Part shown: piece by piece, positions 34,883 to 46,904 of the stretch | Position numbering within the stretch: position 1 is the stretch's first letter | How the letters are laid out: the number at the start of each line of letters is the position of its first letter | Source: Eupeodes corollae | Taxonomy: Eukaryota; Arthropoda; Insecta; Diptera; Syrphidae | Length of the DNA: 64,000 bases | NCBI RefSeq assembly: GCF_945859685.1 | Contig: NC_079149.1 | Span: forward strand, 16,155,118 to 16,219,117 | Direction: 5' to 3' | Notes under the pieces: model-generated | The model's database searches: none | Told to the model about the DNA's origin: nothing | What the model saw: only the letters and a program-made list of their open reading frames with translations | Position numbers and translations under genes: made by a program

Positions 34883-35913
34883 AAGGGTGATTTTTTAAAA
34901 GCTATAGGAAAGTTTTAAAAAAAAAAAACATAAAATTCAGAAAAATGCATGAAATCTTTATTTGAATCGATATTACGGTCCATATATAATTTAATTTTTG
35001 AAGATTATTTCATGCAAATGTTGACCTTGACTTATCCATCCGCTTGGCGCTTAGTTCAATTTTGTCATTCTCTTCCCAAACATTTCGGCCGGTATCTCAC
35101 GAATAAATGCTTCAATGTTGTCTTCCAATACGTCAATTGAAACGGGCTTTATTATAAATTCTTTATTTAAACAAGACTCGAAATACATTTGAAAAATTAA
35201 ATAAGAACATTAGCATGGCAAAAAATATATTTGCCGTCTGCTTGCCTGTATAGACATGAGTTTTAACATAGCCCTACAAAAAATGGTCTAAAGGCATTAA
35301 ATCGCACGATACAGGCGGCCAATTGACCGGCCCCGAACGTGAAATGAAATGTTCACCGAACTCGCCTCTTAATAAGTCCATTGTTGTGCGTGCTATGTGG
35401 CATGTGGCACCGTCATGTTGAAACCACATGTCGTTCAAGTCAAGTTCTTGTATTTTAGGCAAAAAAAGGTTGGATATCATCTCACGGTAGCGCTCACCAT
35501 TCACAGTTACCTTACGATTCGCATCATCTTTGAAGAAGTACGGTCCAATAATGCCAACAGCCCATACACCACACCAAATTGTTCCTTTGTTCTGGATGCA
35601 CTGGTAGCTCTTACAATACTTCTGGCTGATATTCAATCCAAAATCGACAATTCTGCTTATTTACGTACCCATTGAGCCAAAAATGAGCTTCGTCTAAACT
35701 GACCATGAAATGGAAGAAGCGTACGATGAACTTTCTTATCAGAGCATGCATTTTGATAATAAAATTCAATAATCGCAAGCGTTGTTTGTTTGTAAGACGA
35801 TTCATGGTTAAATTATAGACCTGAAGATGTTTGACAGTGAAACAAAACACGAAGCGTGTATCAGCTGTTTTAACCAGTGTTGCCAAGAAGATAATAGCTA
35901 AAAAATCATCTTT
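34883..35913 (-). mobile_element. DD41D mariner-type relic, second copy with internal deletions
   Basis: The left end AAGGGTGATTTTTTAA (TA before it at 34881-34882) and the right end (reverse complement AAAGATGATTTTTTAG, to 35913) resemble the neighbour's ends. Minus-strand transposase pieces remain: MNRLTNKQRLRLLNFI (35800), SLDEAHFWLNGYVNKQNC (35690), TIWCGVWAVGIIGPYFFKDD (35560), MWFQHDGATCH (35420) and CDLMPLDHF (35280). The segment between the N-terminus and the first catalytic D is deleted. Sequence differs from the first copy by many substitutions, so it is an older or separate subfamily, not a recent duplicate. Confidence 0.8.
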
Positions 35914-37043
35914 GCATTTTTGTTTATATATTATAACTTTAAGTATTAAGGTATTAAATTAAATGAAAATTTACTAAAGATTTTAAATATACGCTTAAAA
36001 TATTCTTTCGAATTGTTATATTTTATATTGTTCTTTTATTTTTATTTTAATTACAAAAAAATAATAAGCAATTTGAAGAGTTATTATCTTTTGACATTGA
36101 ATAATTAAAAACTATGCCATTTCTAAAAAATAGATCGATACACACTTCAACACTCAATGAATCAATTTAAATCCTGAAAGATTGAATTCGAGAAATATGT
36201 ATTAAGAACATAATGTATGTACATGCATCTGCTAATGAGCGAATTGTTCATGGAAAATTTTATGAAAAAGATATGGTAGTGAAACCGTAGCAGTTTACAG
36301 GGGTAAAGGTCCAAATGCTATATTGGTTATAATACTGTATTTAAAAAATTGCATGTGAAAAATCTGTATTGCAAGATTTTATTAACAAAAGTCAGTATCT
36401 TAAAAATTCATTAGGACAAAATTCTGTATTTCAAAATTCTGCCTTTTCAAAAAGTGTGCAATTTCTTACATCATCAAAACGAGTTTTCTTTTTAGTCCAT
36501 TTACAATATTTTGAAGTGAGGAATTTTTTGAAAACTAAATATTTTTAAAAATAAGGTATCATAACAATTTTTCCTCAACTCTGCTTTGCAAACACTTTTT
36601 ATTACTAAACACGAGTTTTATGTTAATAAAAAGGAAGTCGTTTTTAATGTTTAATGAACTTTTTTAATGAATGTTTCAATATTTTGAATTGCTTTTATTC
36701 TATTAGATTGTAATTTTGTAAACTTGTATAAAATTAGTTACATGTATTCAATGCTTTATATTATTTATCATCTTCTATATACATTTTTATTGAATGCTGA
36801 TACAAAATTTGTTCCAATTTCCAAAACAAAAATATATTTAATAAAGTGCTGGCTGTTTTTCTACTGATAATTAAAAACTATAAAAATACACTTTGTAAGG
36901 AAACAGTATTTTGTGTTGAGAAATTCGCAGATACAATATTATGACATGCACTTCTTTGTTTATACAACATTTTTTAATACATTAACAGTATTCTAAGTTT
37001 ACATTTAGTTCACACAGATTTATGACCAAACATTATTATTAAG
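35914..37043. other. AT-rich intergenic DNA, nothing recognised
   Basis: Very AT-rich, with no supported gene or terminal repeat. Confidence 0.4.
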
Positions 37044-37045
37044 TA

Positions 37046-38387
37046 CAGTGTTGGAAAAAAAAAAGGAACAAGTGTCTTCATCATTTTCAATGCACAATAT
37101 ATTTTTAGAGATTAAACTTTTGTCGTTAGGCTTTCTATATTTTAATAGCACCTAATAATGCTCTCAAATGGCAAAGCTGTTTTGTTGAAACAACTTTTTG
37201 TTTTCACTTAATGGAGGCTAATGACGATTTCATCCTGAAAAAATTAAAGAAACAAAAACGCGAAGTGATGAAAAAACTAGGACAAGTTGAAAAAATGATG
37301 GTTGAAATTGCAAAAACCTTAAACTGTTCAAAGAAAAAAGTATTTGCAACTTTACATTCACTCGTTTTGATGCACTATTGGTAAGAATATTTAAGAAGAA
37401 ACCATTTCTTTCTTTAAGACAACTTAAAAACGAACCAGTGAGTCAAAGCTAAAACAATAAGAAACCTACTTATAGATACAAGTCTTCCTGGTAGAACTCC
37501 ACGAAAAGTGCCATTTTTTAACCAAGAAAACCATTATACAAAGACTTCGCTTCTTGGTGGGATAAAACGAAGGTCAATTTGTTTACTTCTGATGGAACGG
37601 AAAATGTATGTGAGAAGGCTAAAAAACGAGAAGATTAACTCAAAAATTACAAACAGAAGACAGTGAACCACGGTGGTGGGAATATAATGAATTCAGGGTA
37701 TTTTTCAGAATTTGATGTAAATTATATGGATTATATCAGCATCTTAAATTCAGCTATGCTACCATAAACTGAAGAGGAAGTGCCAATCAAATGAGAGTTC
37801 TTGCAGGATAATGAGCCGAAGCACATCTCCAAATTGGATAACACATACTTAAAACAAAACGAAATTAATGTAATGAAAGGGCCATCACAATCTCTCGGCC
37901 TAAACCCAATTGAACACTTATGAGACATCCTAAAGCGAAGGATCGAAGATTGTAAAACCAAAAAGAAAGACGAGTTGTTTTCAAAAATTCAAAGGGAATT
38001 GTACTCCATACCCGTAGAGACATTTGCCAAATTGGTGAATTTGATGGGTTGAACAGTGGAAGAAGTTATTAACAATAAGGGTGCCACTACAAAATACTCA
38101 TAGAATTTGAAATACTTTTACCGTTAAGTTTTTTCTCACTACAAAAAGAGTACCATTCTTATTTTGTTTCTATTATTTTTTCCAAGACGAGACAACATAA
38201 TAATCATAAATCTACTTTTTTTTATTATTTCCCATTATTATATTTAAAGACAAAATGTTGCATTTAAGCAGTATAATATTAAAAATCTATTTGCGTAGTT
38301 TTTATGTTCCTACTCTTCAAAAAATACCTTTTTATGTGTCTTAACGAATGAATACGAAACTTGTTTCTACTATTTTTTCCATTACTG
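37046..38387 (+). mobile_element. Tc1-type (DD34E) transposon relic
   Basis: Ends CAGTGTTGGAAAAAA and (reverse complement) CAGTAATGGAAAAAA, each followed by an AGAAACAAG-like block, are inverted repeats flanked by TA (37044-37045, 38388-38389). A GTTTCTATTATTTTTTCC block near 38166 repeats the end internally, as in elements with doubled transposase sites. Broken transposase pieces lie on the plus strand: EIAKTLNCSKKKVF (37310), WDKTKVNLFTSDGTENV (37560), EFLQDNEPKHISKL (37795) and GLNPIEHL.DILKRRIED (37900). The last D to E spacing is 34, as in Tc1. Many stops and deletions make it an old fossil. Confidence 0.85.
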
Positions 38388-38660
38388 TATTTTTCAGAAT
38401 TTTGATCAAAATCAATTCTGAAAACAGTCCTTTGGCCCGCTACTATTTTGTAGTTGGCAATTTCTATTGTTAATGAAAAAGCTTGCTCCTTACCAAGAAA
38501 TGAACATCCGTTACTGATTTTTCATTAAAAATATTTGATTTTTGAATATCAAACTGAAACCTCTTAATGAAAACCCCTATACTTATAAAAACAAAAAATT
38601 GAAACAAAACAAAATTTAAGTACTCAAAAAGCAATAAAAAATATATTTAATTTTAAAACT

Positions 38661-39197
38661 AGGGGAGAGTACGATAACTCAGGCGACAAAGTTTAATGGC
38701 GGATTTGTATAGAACAGTTAAAAACAAGCATTTGTTACTATGAAAGGGGGGTCTATCTCTCTCCCTTTAGGCGGTAGAAGCAATTTAAAAAAATATTTAA
38801 GTTAAATGGATACAAATTATAACAAAATATTGGTAATACTTACAACTCAGTTTTATACATTTTTTTAAGGCCAACTTTTTTGTCTATTAGCTTGTTTTTA
38901 AATCAAGTCAAAACTATGCATAGTTCTTGAAAAAACTGTTTTAAACTCAAAATTTGTGCAAAAAAAAGATTAAAAAAAAGTTTAAAGTGTAATTTTTCAA
39001 AACTGTATATTATCTACTATTGTTTTTCTTAAGAATTTATTGCTCTTATTTGTTGTTGATCAAAAACTGAAAACTAGACGATTTTATGTCTTCTAGTTCT
39101 TGAGAAAATTCAAAATTACCAAAAAAAAATGCTCGTTTTTAACTGTTCTATACAAATCCGTTATAAAATCTTGTCGCCTGAGTTATCGTACTCTTGC
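38661..39197. mobile_element. MITE with long inverted ends and 8-bp flanking repeats
   Basis: The left end, from AGAGTACGATAACTCAGGCG to GTATAGAACAGTTAAAAAC (about 60 bp), is repeated in reverse complement at the right end (39140-39197). The 8-bp direct repeat TTAAAACT flanks it (38653-38660, 39198-39205), as expected for hAT target sites. There is no open frame inside. A non-autonomous hAT element is the best reading, although the exact terminal bases are ambiguous. Confidence 0.65.
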
Positions 39198-39518
39198 TTA
39201 AAACTACAATAAATTTTAATAAGTAAAACAGTTTCAAATTTTATATTGAAATACGAGTATGTATGTTAAATTAAAAAAATACGGACACAATTAATTTATA
39301 GACAAATTTTACTTGCTACTGAATTTGATTTTTAATAGTATGTTATGATTTCAATCATCATCGAAAATGTTCCTTTACTACAATAACTCCTTTGATTCAC
39401 TGTACATCTTAAATTTCACCTAAGCCAAACAAAAACAAAAACCAAAGCCCTTGCGGCGGCGGCGGCGGTTGAAGATTAAACTAGCTCGCAGTTTTTGTCT
39501 AGATTCAGACGAGGCAAC

Positions 39519-42500
39519 ATGAAACCCACGCTCTACTACGACGACCGAAGTCCACCGGTTCGAAGTTGTTTGCTTCTCATTAAGATTCTAAACATTGACG
39601 TTGAATTAAAATTTATAGATTTATTTAAAGGCGAACAATTGAAGCCAGATTTCTTAGAGGTATGTAAATAGATCTTAAGGTATACCTCTACCTATCTGGG
39701 AATAAATTGAAATCAATTTAAATAAACAAAATATCTTTCTTTATCTTTCAGATAAATCCAGCACACTCAGTGCCGGTATTGCAGCACAATGGACTCACTC
39801 TAAATGATAGTCATGCAATTTTAATTTATTTATGTGAATACTTTGATGGCGGAGCTGATTGGTGGCCCGAAGATAAACTCGAACGGATTAAAGTTATTAA
39901 CAAATTATTTCTTGAATGTTCATTTTTATTTCGAAGAGATAGTGATATGATGGTAAGTTTAATAACAATACATTACAATTTAGTGCCGAAACAGACTATC
40001 TATCTATATCTATGTATAAATATTCATAACTGCTTTAAAAACGTTCTTTTAGATATCTTGAATGAATATACAAGATTATAAGGTTCCTAAACAAACATCG
40101 GGATTGTAATATTTTCCTATAACGTATTAAAAACATTTTGATAACAAAGTTCATCCATTTGAATGTTTAATAAAATGGTGATACCTACTTCTTGGGAAAA
40201 TAAACATGACTTGCAAATTTGTACATTTTCAATATTCGGAATTATATATTTAAAACAACTTAAACGTGGATTTATTTTTGAACTAGAAATACATACTTTA
40301 GGAAATATTGTTTTGTAGTTATTGTTGTAGCCAATTTTTCATCGGGGATGTAGCTCAGATGGTAGAGCGCTCGCTTAGCATGTGAGAGGTACGGGGATCG
40401 ATGCCCCGCATCTCCAAGATACTTTTTATATTTTTTTTTAAATAATTGATTGCTTGTTGACGACCAAAAACAAATTGTCCTGGGTGATTCATATTTCTAA
40501 GAGCACCTTATTGACAATACTTTAATTTCATGTTATGCCTATAGGTTTTCCAATAAGAGGTTTAAATTTGATACATATTTGAAAATAAAACTAGCATTTT
40601 GAGAAATCAATTTATGTTTATTTCAATGGAAAACGATATCGGCCAAATGGTTACCAAAGCTATTGCTGAAACTTCTTATCCTTTTCGTGGCCACGTTTGC
40701 TACCCCGATTACTTCTCGATTTGCATCTTTAGAACGTAGATCATTTTTACCGATTTTATAGTCAATTTCAAAAATGTCAATGCTTTATTGAAGCGGGTAA
40801 AGTAACATTTTTCCGATTGGAATGACTTAGTACTGTCAAATGTCAAAACATAGCTGCCAGTGACCGTTGCCCAAATAGCAAGCTGCTATTCGAAATGAAA
40901 CCTCTAAATTTCCAGAACAAAGCCGAATATCTTCAAAGTCTTTCTGATATACACATTTTTATAGTGTCTGATTTGTCAGCTGTCATACAAAATTATCTGA
41001 CTTTTAGTGACCTTTAGTTCAAAATTCCCATCAGATATGCAAGTGTTGACTTTTGTAAATGGCTGCATTTAATCTCAGACAGATAGAGTATTGTTAGTGT
41101 TTTATGTGTAAAATGACAGCTGAGATGTCAAAAAAGGAATCCAAGGGTATTGAAGAATTTCTGGGGTATGTTGATATCTGACAGAACAGCTGATTCAACA
41201 CAGGGTTGAATTTCAAGAAACTTGAAAATTAATTTCAGCTTTTTGTATTTGTTGGTAAACAAAAAGATAAAAATGTTAATTAAAGTTGTATTTGAGGATG
41301 TTCTGTAAATAATAGACTGTAAAGAAGCCTCTGAATTTTAGAAGGTAATTATGATCTATTTTTTTAAACTTCAAAATTAAATTATTTTGTTCTCGTTTTG
41401 TAGATGAACTGTTTTTCTGCTTTTTGTGAACAGCTGAAAGTCGTTTTTATTTTTTGACAACTATTTCAATACAGCTATCCAACTCGTTCAACAAGCTATC
41501 TAAAAATTCACCTATGTAAGATTCCCTATCCAACACGAGATTGAACGCTGCCAATGTATAGGACAATGTGACTCATTTTGACATTTCATTATTTTACCTC
41601 GGTCATAGGAAATAAATTTGTATCCTCTTTTAAATTGACATATTCTTAGTTTATATTTTTAATTGTGAGACATTAAAACCAGTTACGTCAAAAGAAATCA
41701 CGGCCTAAAATCTATTTCAACTGAACTATACTTGTTAACATTCAGATTCACTTTTTGGCGAACGTTTAAAAATATAAAAATGTATGAAAATTCAGAACCC
41801 AATTCCGATTGAAAGCTCTTACTGTGACTAAACGGAATGGTATTGACATGTCATATGTCAATGTCAAAACATTCCATAAAAACAAAATTTATAACAATGG
41901 TCGCATTCACAATGCTATAGTGGCTACGTAGTCAAGGGATTCTGATTGGCTAAATCTAACTTCAAAATTAGTTTAAATTTCCCCTCCGTCGTAGTGTAAA
42001 AAAATGTGCCTACAAAGTTAAGGGAGAATGATTTTGACCTTTCACAATCAACAAGCATTCAAAATTAAATAATCTTTCATTATTTAAATACAAATATAAA
42101 TCATTCAACTTGTGTCTTAAATTTTTGATTGTATTGAATTTAAAAACACAAAAAATAAGTTAAAGTTATCAAATCAAAAATGCTTCTTGTTTTGCATATT
42201 TGAATTTGTCAATGATATGACAGTTCCAGATTGACTAGCTTTGTAGTGTAGTTTTGCATTCACAAAGCTAGCTGAATTTTTACAACGTAGCCACTAGATT
42301 TGTGAATGTGCCCATTCTTATTGTAGTAAATACATTTTTGTCTCAATCACTTTTCAATAAATACCGTATTAATTTGGTCCTTCATATTACACTCCTTTTG
42401 AAGTTTCAAGTCTATTTTGCACTCATTAAACAAAGAAAACAAACATTGAAAGAGTGAAGCGCCAAAATTAGTTGTCTCAAAAGTCTCATACAAAAATTGT

Positions 42501-45500
42501 GTGTCTGAATTGTTAAGGATTCACCCGGTTCTGCATTTTCAAAACTGCACAAAATAAATAAACATTTGTTGAAAAGTGATATTTGAACAAAAATGAAGAG
42601 ATGCAGCACAGTTTGTTAATTCTGTTAATTGGATGCTGCCAATGAGTGACATGACTCCTCCTGTACTAGGAAGCGTAAACTATTCCAAGGGACGAATCTT
42701 CTTTCTTAACAGATCTTGACAAATCCGCTGGCCCTATTAGTATACCTTCTATTCTTCTGAAGAGGTGTTCTTTAACGATGGCAAAACCACTGCGTAAGCT
42801 TTTCCAACTCTCCTTTTCTACTGGTCTCTTTCCGAATGGATAAAAAAATGCATTTGTCCAGCCTGTCCCTAAAAAAGGCGAACTCTCCTCCAACTCTAAC
42901 TATTGTCCAATTGCAGTTACGTCCCTTCTTTCCAAGGTCATGGAAACGCTGATAAATTTTCAGCTTAAGAAATATCTTGAAGAACGGAAACTTTATAATG
43001 ACCGGCAGTAAGGCTTTCGTTGTAATAAGTTCACTGGTGATCTCATGGTTTACCTCACCGAACAGTAGAACAAATCTTTATATTGTTTTGTAGAAAGTAA
43101 GATTATTGCACTTGATATCTCAAAGGCAGTTGATAGAGTTTGGCATCAAGCACTCTTATCGAAAATGCGTGGTTTTGGTATTGCTGAATCTCTTCTTTGT
43201 TGGGTTAGAAATTAGCTTTCGGACCGCTCAATTTAAGTAGTATTGAATGGGTTCAAATCTGATACCCACAAAATAACCGCTGGTGTGCCACAGGGTTCCG
43301 TTTTGTCTCCGACTCTCTTCCTTATATTCATAAATGATCTTTTGTCTGAAAATTCTTACCCACAACATTCTTTCGCTGATGACAATACCCTCTGCTTTTC
43401 ATATTCGTTTTTAGATTCTCATATGATAAGCTCATTAAATTCTGATCTTGACAGCTTGGCGAATCAAAAACCGTGTAGAAATTAATACTTCGAAAACTCA
43501 ATACTATTTACTGTCACAAAAGCGTAACCCTCCCGCAATGCCACCATCTAGGACTATCAGTCCTAGATATTTGCATCACAAACCACTTGTTGTGGAGTCA
43601 TCACATATTTGACATCACCAAAAATGCTGCCAAGTGTTTACTCCTTCTGATCTGGCTATAATTTACAAAGCTTTTATTCGTCCTAAACTCGAGTATAACT
43701 CTCATATTTTGGCTGGGGCCCCAATAACGTACTTAAGTTTTTCTGGATAGAATTGAAAAAAGAGCTCTAAAAATGATAGAAGATCGTTCTCTCACCGAGA
43801 CATTTACTTCTCTTGAAACTGTCGCAAGGTCTCATGCCTGTCATCGTTTTATTGTTATATTTATAAACAATGCTCTACCGAAATAGCCAGTTACCTCCCC
43901 TTAAACAATTCAACCCTAGTACCCGTATTGCTAGAAATGCCCGTCAATTTACCCTCGAGCCCAATTTCGGACGTACTGTTATGTACAACCCACATTCCTT
44001 AGCCGCACTACAAGAATGTGGAATGCAGGTTATAGGAAGTGTCATCATGAAGATATGAAGGCAACCATGTTTATCTTTGTGGACTCACTCTTTTACACAT
44101 TTAGTTTGTCATGTGTCTCACTCTACTGACTTATACAAGCAAGTCCATCACCTCATAACAAAATATCGCGTGTGATTCTGGCTAAAGATGTTTCAAATTT
44201 TATCTCAAGTTCAGTTCTTGAATCTTTTGACAGTTGAAAATTATTTTGCATTTGTTTTTAATAGAGTAAGATTACAAAATTTATTTATATATTCATAGTG
44301 TTTTTAACATATTCATATGTGTAAACGAATATCTTGTCAAACTGACAAGACAATTAGTTGAAGTAAAAAGAGTTGCAGATCTGTCAAGAAATGTAGACCC
44401 GCAACTTTTGTTGCTCATTTGTAAGTCATTCTAAAAATGGAGTTTCTAAAAACTTTCCAAATAAAATAAAAATTCCATTCAAAAAACTCATTCTCTATTA
44501 ACTATCAGATACAATCATATGAAAAGAAAATCAAATGAAATAAAATCTCCCATTGAATATAACTCTTTTCATATCACTCCTATAAAATTAATTTCATTTC
44601 ATATTCTAAAATATAGCCATTCATATATTTTTAGGCTTGCGGTGTAGATACATTATGCATTACATTTTTCATCCTGTTTCCGTTTTGACGGTATTTTAAA
44701 ATACTATATGACCCTGTTCTGCATGTCATTGCAAATTGTATCTGAATTATAAATAAAGTCATGGTTCTGTTTGATTATTCAAATAAATTAAGAGTATAAT
44801 TTTCCTACACCATAATATTTGTCCTATAACCCATCTATAACTCCTCTTCCATAATGTTTATTGCATATCATAAACATACATTTATTTACCAATAATTCAG
44901 CAGCAGCGTGTCCGAGTTTTATTGAAATAATTTCTGTCATAAATTTTAAACTTGCTTTTAATCTAGGATCCGGATCTGATATTAAAGTCGATATTCGAAA
45001 ACGACGAAGAGACGTAAGTTCCTATAATTTGATGAAACCAATTCCCAAATACATTCAAATGTATAATTCAGCAATTAAATACTCGTAATGGAAGATAGCT
45101 TTCTTTTCATTTAGGTTTGCTTAAAGACAAATATTTTAACGCGTTGTAATCTTCCATTCGATACGATAAATTGACAAAGAAAAAATAAGTAGATTGGTTT
45201 TCTGTCCATTACTACGTAATTTCAATTAAACAGATATTATCTTTTTTTTAATTATTTGTAATTCTTAACTGATACGTCCACTTTGTGTTTATTAATTTTT
45301 GTTTTAGTCGGAAATTGTAAGGAAGGGATTCGATAATATCGATTTGGCATTCCATGAGAGGAAAATTCTCGAGGTTTATTCTGGTCTGGAGAAGAATCTG
45401 TCAATGGACCGATATATGTCTGGAAGCAAAGTAAGTAACATGCACTCGTGTATAGATAGATCGAATTTATTTAACTATCCATCCGTCTCTATTAGAGTTG

Positions 45501-46383
45501 CCAAATCGTGAAACAACTCGTTAGCTCAATTGAATAACATTTGTAGCCCAAAATGCAATCCAAAAAAGTAGCCCAAATAATAGCCCACTTTCAATTTAGC
45601 TGATAAAAAGCAGTGATATCCTCATGTCTTATCCCAGTTCTAATAATTCTCATTCTCGTCATGGAAATCACATAAGTTTAATTATTTATTTAAAAATATT
45701 CTGTTTATATAGTTTATTAATACGATAAACAATAACGTATACCAATAGATTTGGGCTACTTATAGCAAAATTAATATCGGGCTGTCATTGTAATATTTAG
45801 TGACAATTTTATAGCGCCATCTGGCAATCCTTATCTCCATCAATAAAATATTACCTTCAGAAGGAGAAACAGAAGCTGCTCTGTCGTCGTATGTACAGAG
45901 AGACTACATTTTAATTAATTCGCCTTTAAATACTATTGAATTTTAATTATGTATTCCCCTTTGGCATTTGTTTGAGTATAAAGTCCAAAGTGGACCGAAA
46001 TTATAGTTCTTTTAGAATATTTTTTACGTGACCATATTCCATACGACATATACTCGACTCGTATCCTCAAAATCGAAATGATAGCTACAAGTATTATAAT
46101 CTATTTATCCATTGGATGCTATGACGGTTTTATTTTCTTGTTCTTCTTTTTCTTTTTTTAGATGTCAATCGCAGATTTATCATTCCTGACCACATTAAGC
46201 ACCGTGGATCTCATGTTTCCAATAACAGCAGAGAAGTGGCCTCGCTTAAATGAATGGTTTAAAGACATGAAACATACACTTGGAGCAACATATAGCGAAT
46301 GCAATGTCACTGGATTAGAAAAATTGAGAGATATGATAGAAAAGATGGGAAAGTTTAAGTTTCCAACAAGAGGAAATAATTAA
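39519..46383 (+). CDS. nobo: noppera-bo, ecdysteroidogenic glutathione S-transferase (GstE14), 4 exons
   Basis: Exons are 39519-39659, 39752-39952, 45308-45430 and 46162-46383, all joined at phase 0 with GT/AG borders, giving 228 aa (Drosophila about 232). The N-terminal thioredoxin-like domain starts MKPTLYYDDRSPPVRSC, with the epsilon-class catalytic serine at Ser11, HSVP (cis-proline loop) and NDSHAI for glutathione binding. The helical C-terminal domain carries ECSFLFRRDSDMM and the SIAD capping box in MSIADLSFLTTLSTV. Asp110 in RRDSD aligns with Drosophila Asp113, which as I recall contacts steroid ligand. In flies the enzyme acts in the prothoracic gland and is needed for cholesterol use in ecdysone synthesis. 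Identity rests on similarity to GstE14 from memory. Intron 2 is about 5.4 kb and filled with mobile elements and a tRNA gene. Confidence 0.93.
40344..40416 (+). tRNA. tRNA-Ala (AGC), inside nobo intron 2
   Basis: A complete 73-nt cloverleaf. The acceptor stem GGGGATG pairs with CATCTCC and contains the G3:U70 wobble pair that identifies alanine tRNAs. The D arm is GCTC/GAGC and the anticodon stem CTCGC/GTGAG. The loop is TTAGCAT with anticodon AGC at 40377-40379, and the T arm is CGGGG/CCCCG with loop ATCGATG. The discriminator base is A. Box A (TAGCTCAGATGG) and box B (GGGATCGATGCCC) form the internal promoter; box B has A where GGTTCGA usually begins. A TTTTT run at 40423-40427 can terminate RNA polymerase III. 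No intron and no encoded CCA, as normal for eukaryotes. Confidence 0.95.
40544..40918. repeat. possible MITE in nobo intron 2
   Basis: The left end GGTTTTCCAATAAGAGG and the right end (reverse complement GTTCTGGAAATTTAGAGG) are imperfect inverted repeats about 375 bp apart. The left-end motif also occurs near 32800 and 38555. Support is weak because the arms diverge. Confidence 0.35.
41061..41552. mobile_element. MITE in nobo intron 2 (family with a copy at 25373)
   Basis: GGCTGCATTTAATCTC at the left and GAGATTGAACGCTGCC at the right are inverted, and AAT triplets lie outside both ends. The right 110 bp match sequence at 24905-24985 and 25373-25436. No coding. Confidence 0.5.
41899..42313. 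mobile_element. MITE in nobo intron 2
   Basis: The left end GCATTCACAATGCTATAGTG, followed by GCTACGTAGT, pairs with the right end (reverse complement GCACATTCACAAATCTAGTG, then GCTACGTTGT), giving about 30-bp inverted repeats. An additional internal GCATTCACAAAGCTAGC lies at about 42253. No open frame and no clear target duplication. Confidence 0.55.
42690..44210 (+). mobile_element. CR1/Jockey-type LINE fragment in nobo intron 2
   Basis: Plus-strand translation gives DLDKSAGPISIPSILLKR (42720), VPKKGELSSNSNYCPIAVTS (42870), LDISKAVDRVWHQALLSKM (43110), ITAGVPQGSVLSPTLFLIFI (43262), a catalytic FADD (43372-43383) and AIIYKAFIRPKLEYNSHI (43660). Many in-frame stops and small indels are present, and the endonuclease is absent. 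It lies in the sense orientation relative to nobo. Confidence 0.8.
44211..45307 (+). other. remainder of nobo intron 2, nothing recognised
   Basis: AT-rich sequence up to the acceptor TTTTAG before exon 3. No gene or clear repeat. Confidence 0.4.
45494..45835. repeat. possible MITE in nobo intron 3
   Basis: GAGTTGCCAAATCG at the left and (reverse complement) GGATTGCCAGATGGCG at the right, plus GTAGCCCAAAT blocks near 45570 and, inverted, near 45750, suggest two inverted arms of roughly 90 bp. Divergence is high. Confidence 0.35.
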
Positions 46384-46484
46384 TTTTTGAAAACACGTAA
46401 ATGTAATTTTCTCTTTGACAAGAGTACATACATATTATTTAAAATGAAGTTTGTATGAATCTTGTTATTTCTTTTGAAATTCTA

Positions 46485-46490
46485 AATAAA
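46485..46490 (+). terminator. poly(A) signal AATAAA of nobo
   Basis: The first canonical hexamer, about 100 nt past the nobo stop codon. Confidence 0.55.
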
Positions 46491-46689
46491 CAAAGCTCGA
46501 CATTGAAAAGCTGAATCGAAAATTGTTCCTTAATGATGTTATACAAAGAGTCTATTTTAAATTTTCAACCTTATAACCAGGTACTGAATGCTTTGACTAT
46601 AAAACCTATGGCGAACAATTTAAAACAACCTATTGTTAAGGGCTTAACAATTTATTAGTTAGGAATTTGTTCAATATTTGACAATTTAC

Positions 46690-46890
46690 TCGAGAAGTCC
46701 AAACATTTTTAACCTTTCTTTTTTGTTTTGCTAACTAGTAAATTGCTTAATTGTCTTTTATTAAAAAACAAACATCCAAACATGCCTAAAAAATGACAGT
46801 TCGTAAAAAACGAAGCAAATACGATTAAACTGACCTATTAATTGAAGTTCGCAACTGTTGGCTGTTGGCCATTCTATCCACTGCTCATAT
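46690..46890 (-). repeat. dispersed repeat, copy 2 (inverted relative to 18787-18937)
   Basis: Read in reverse complement it shows CAGTGGATAGAATGG, CAACAGTTG, TTCAATTAATAGGTC, GAACTGTCATTTTTTAGGC and CATGTTTGGATG, in the order of the first copy. No coding. Confidence 0.55.
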
Positions 46891-46904
46891 AAGAATAATT
46901 GCAA

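Noticed and set aside
43243..43485. Reverse transcriptase frame as a host gene
   Set aside because: It is one piece of a stop-ridden LINE in the nobo intron.
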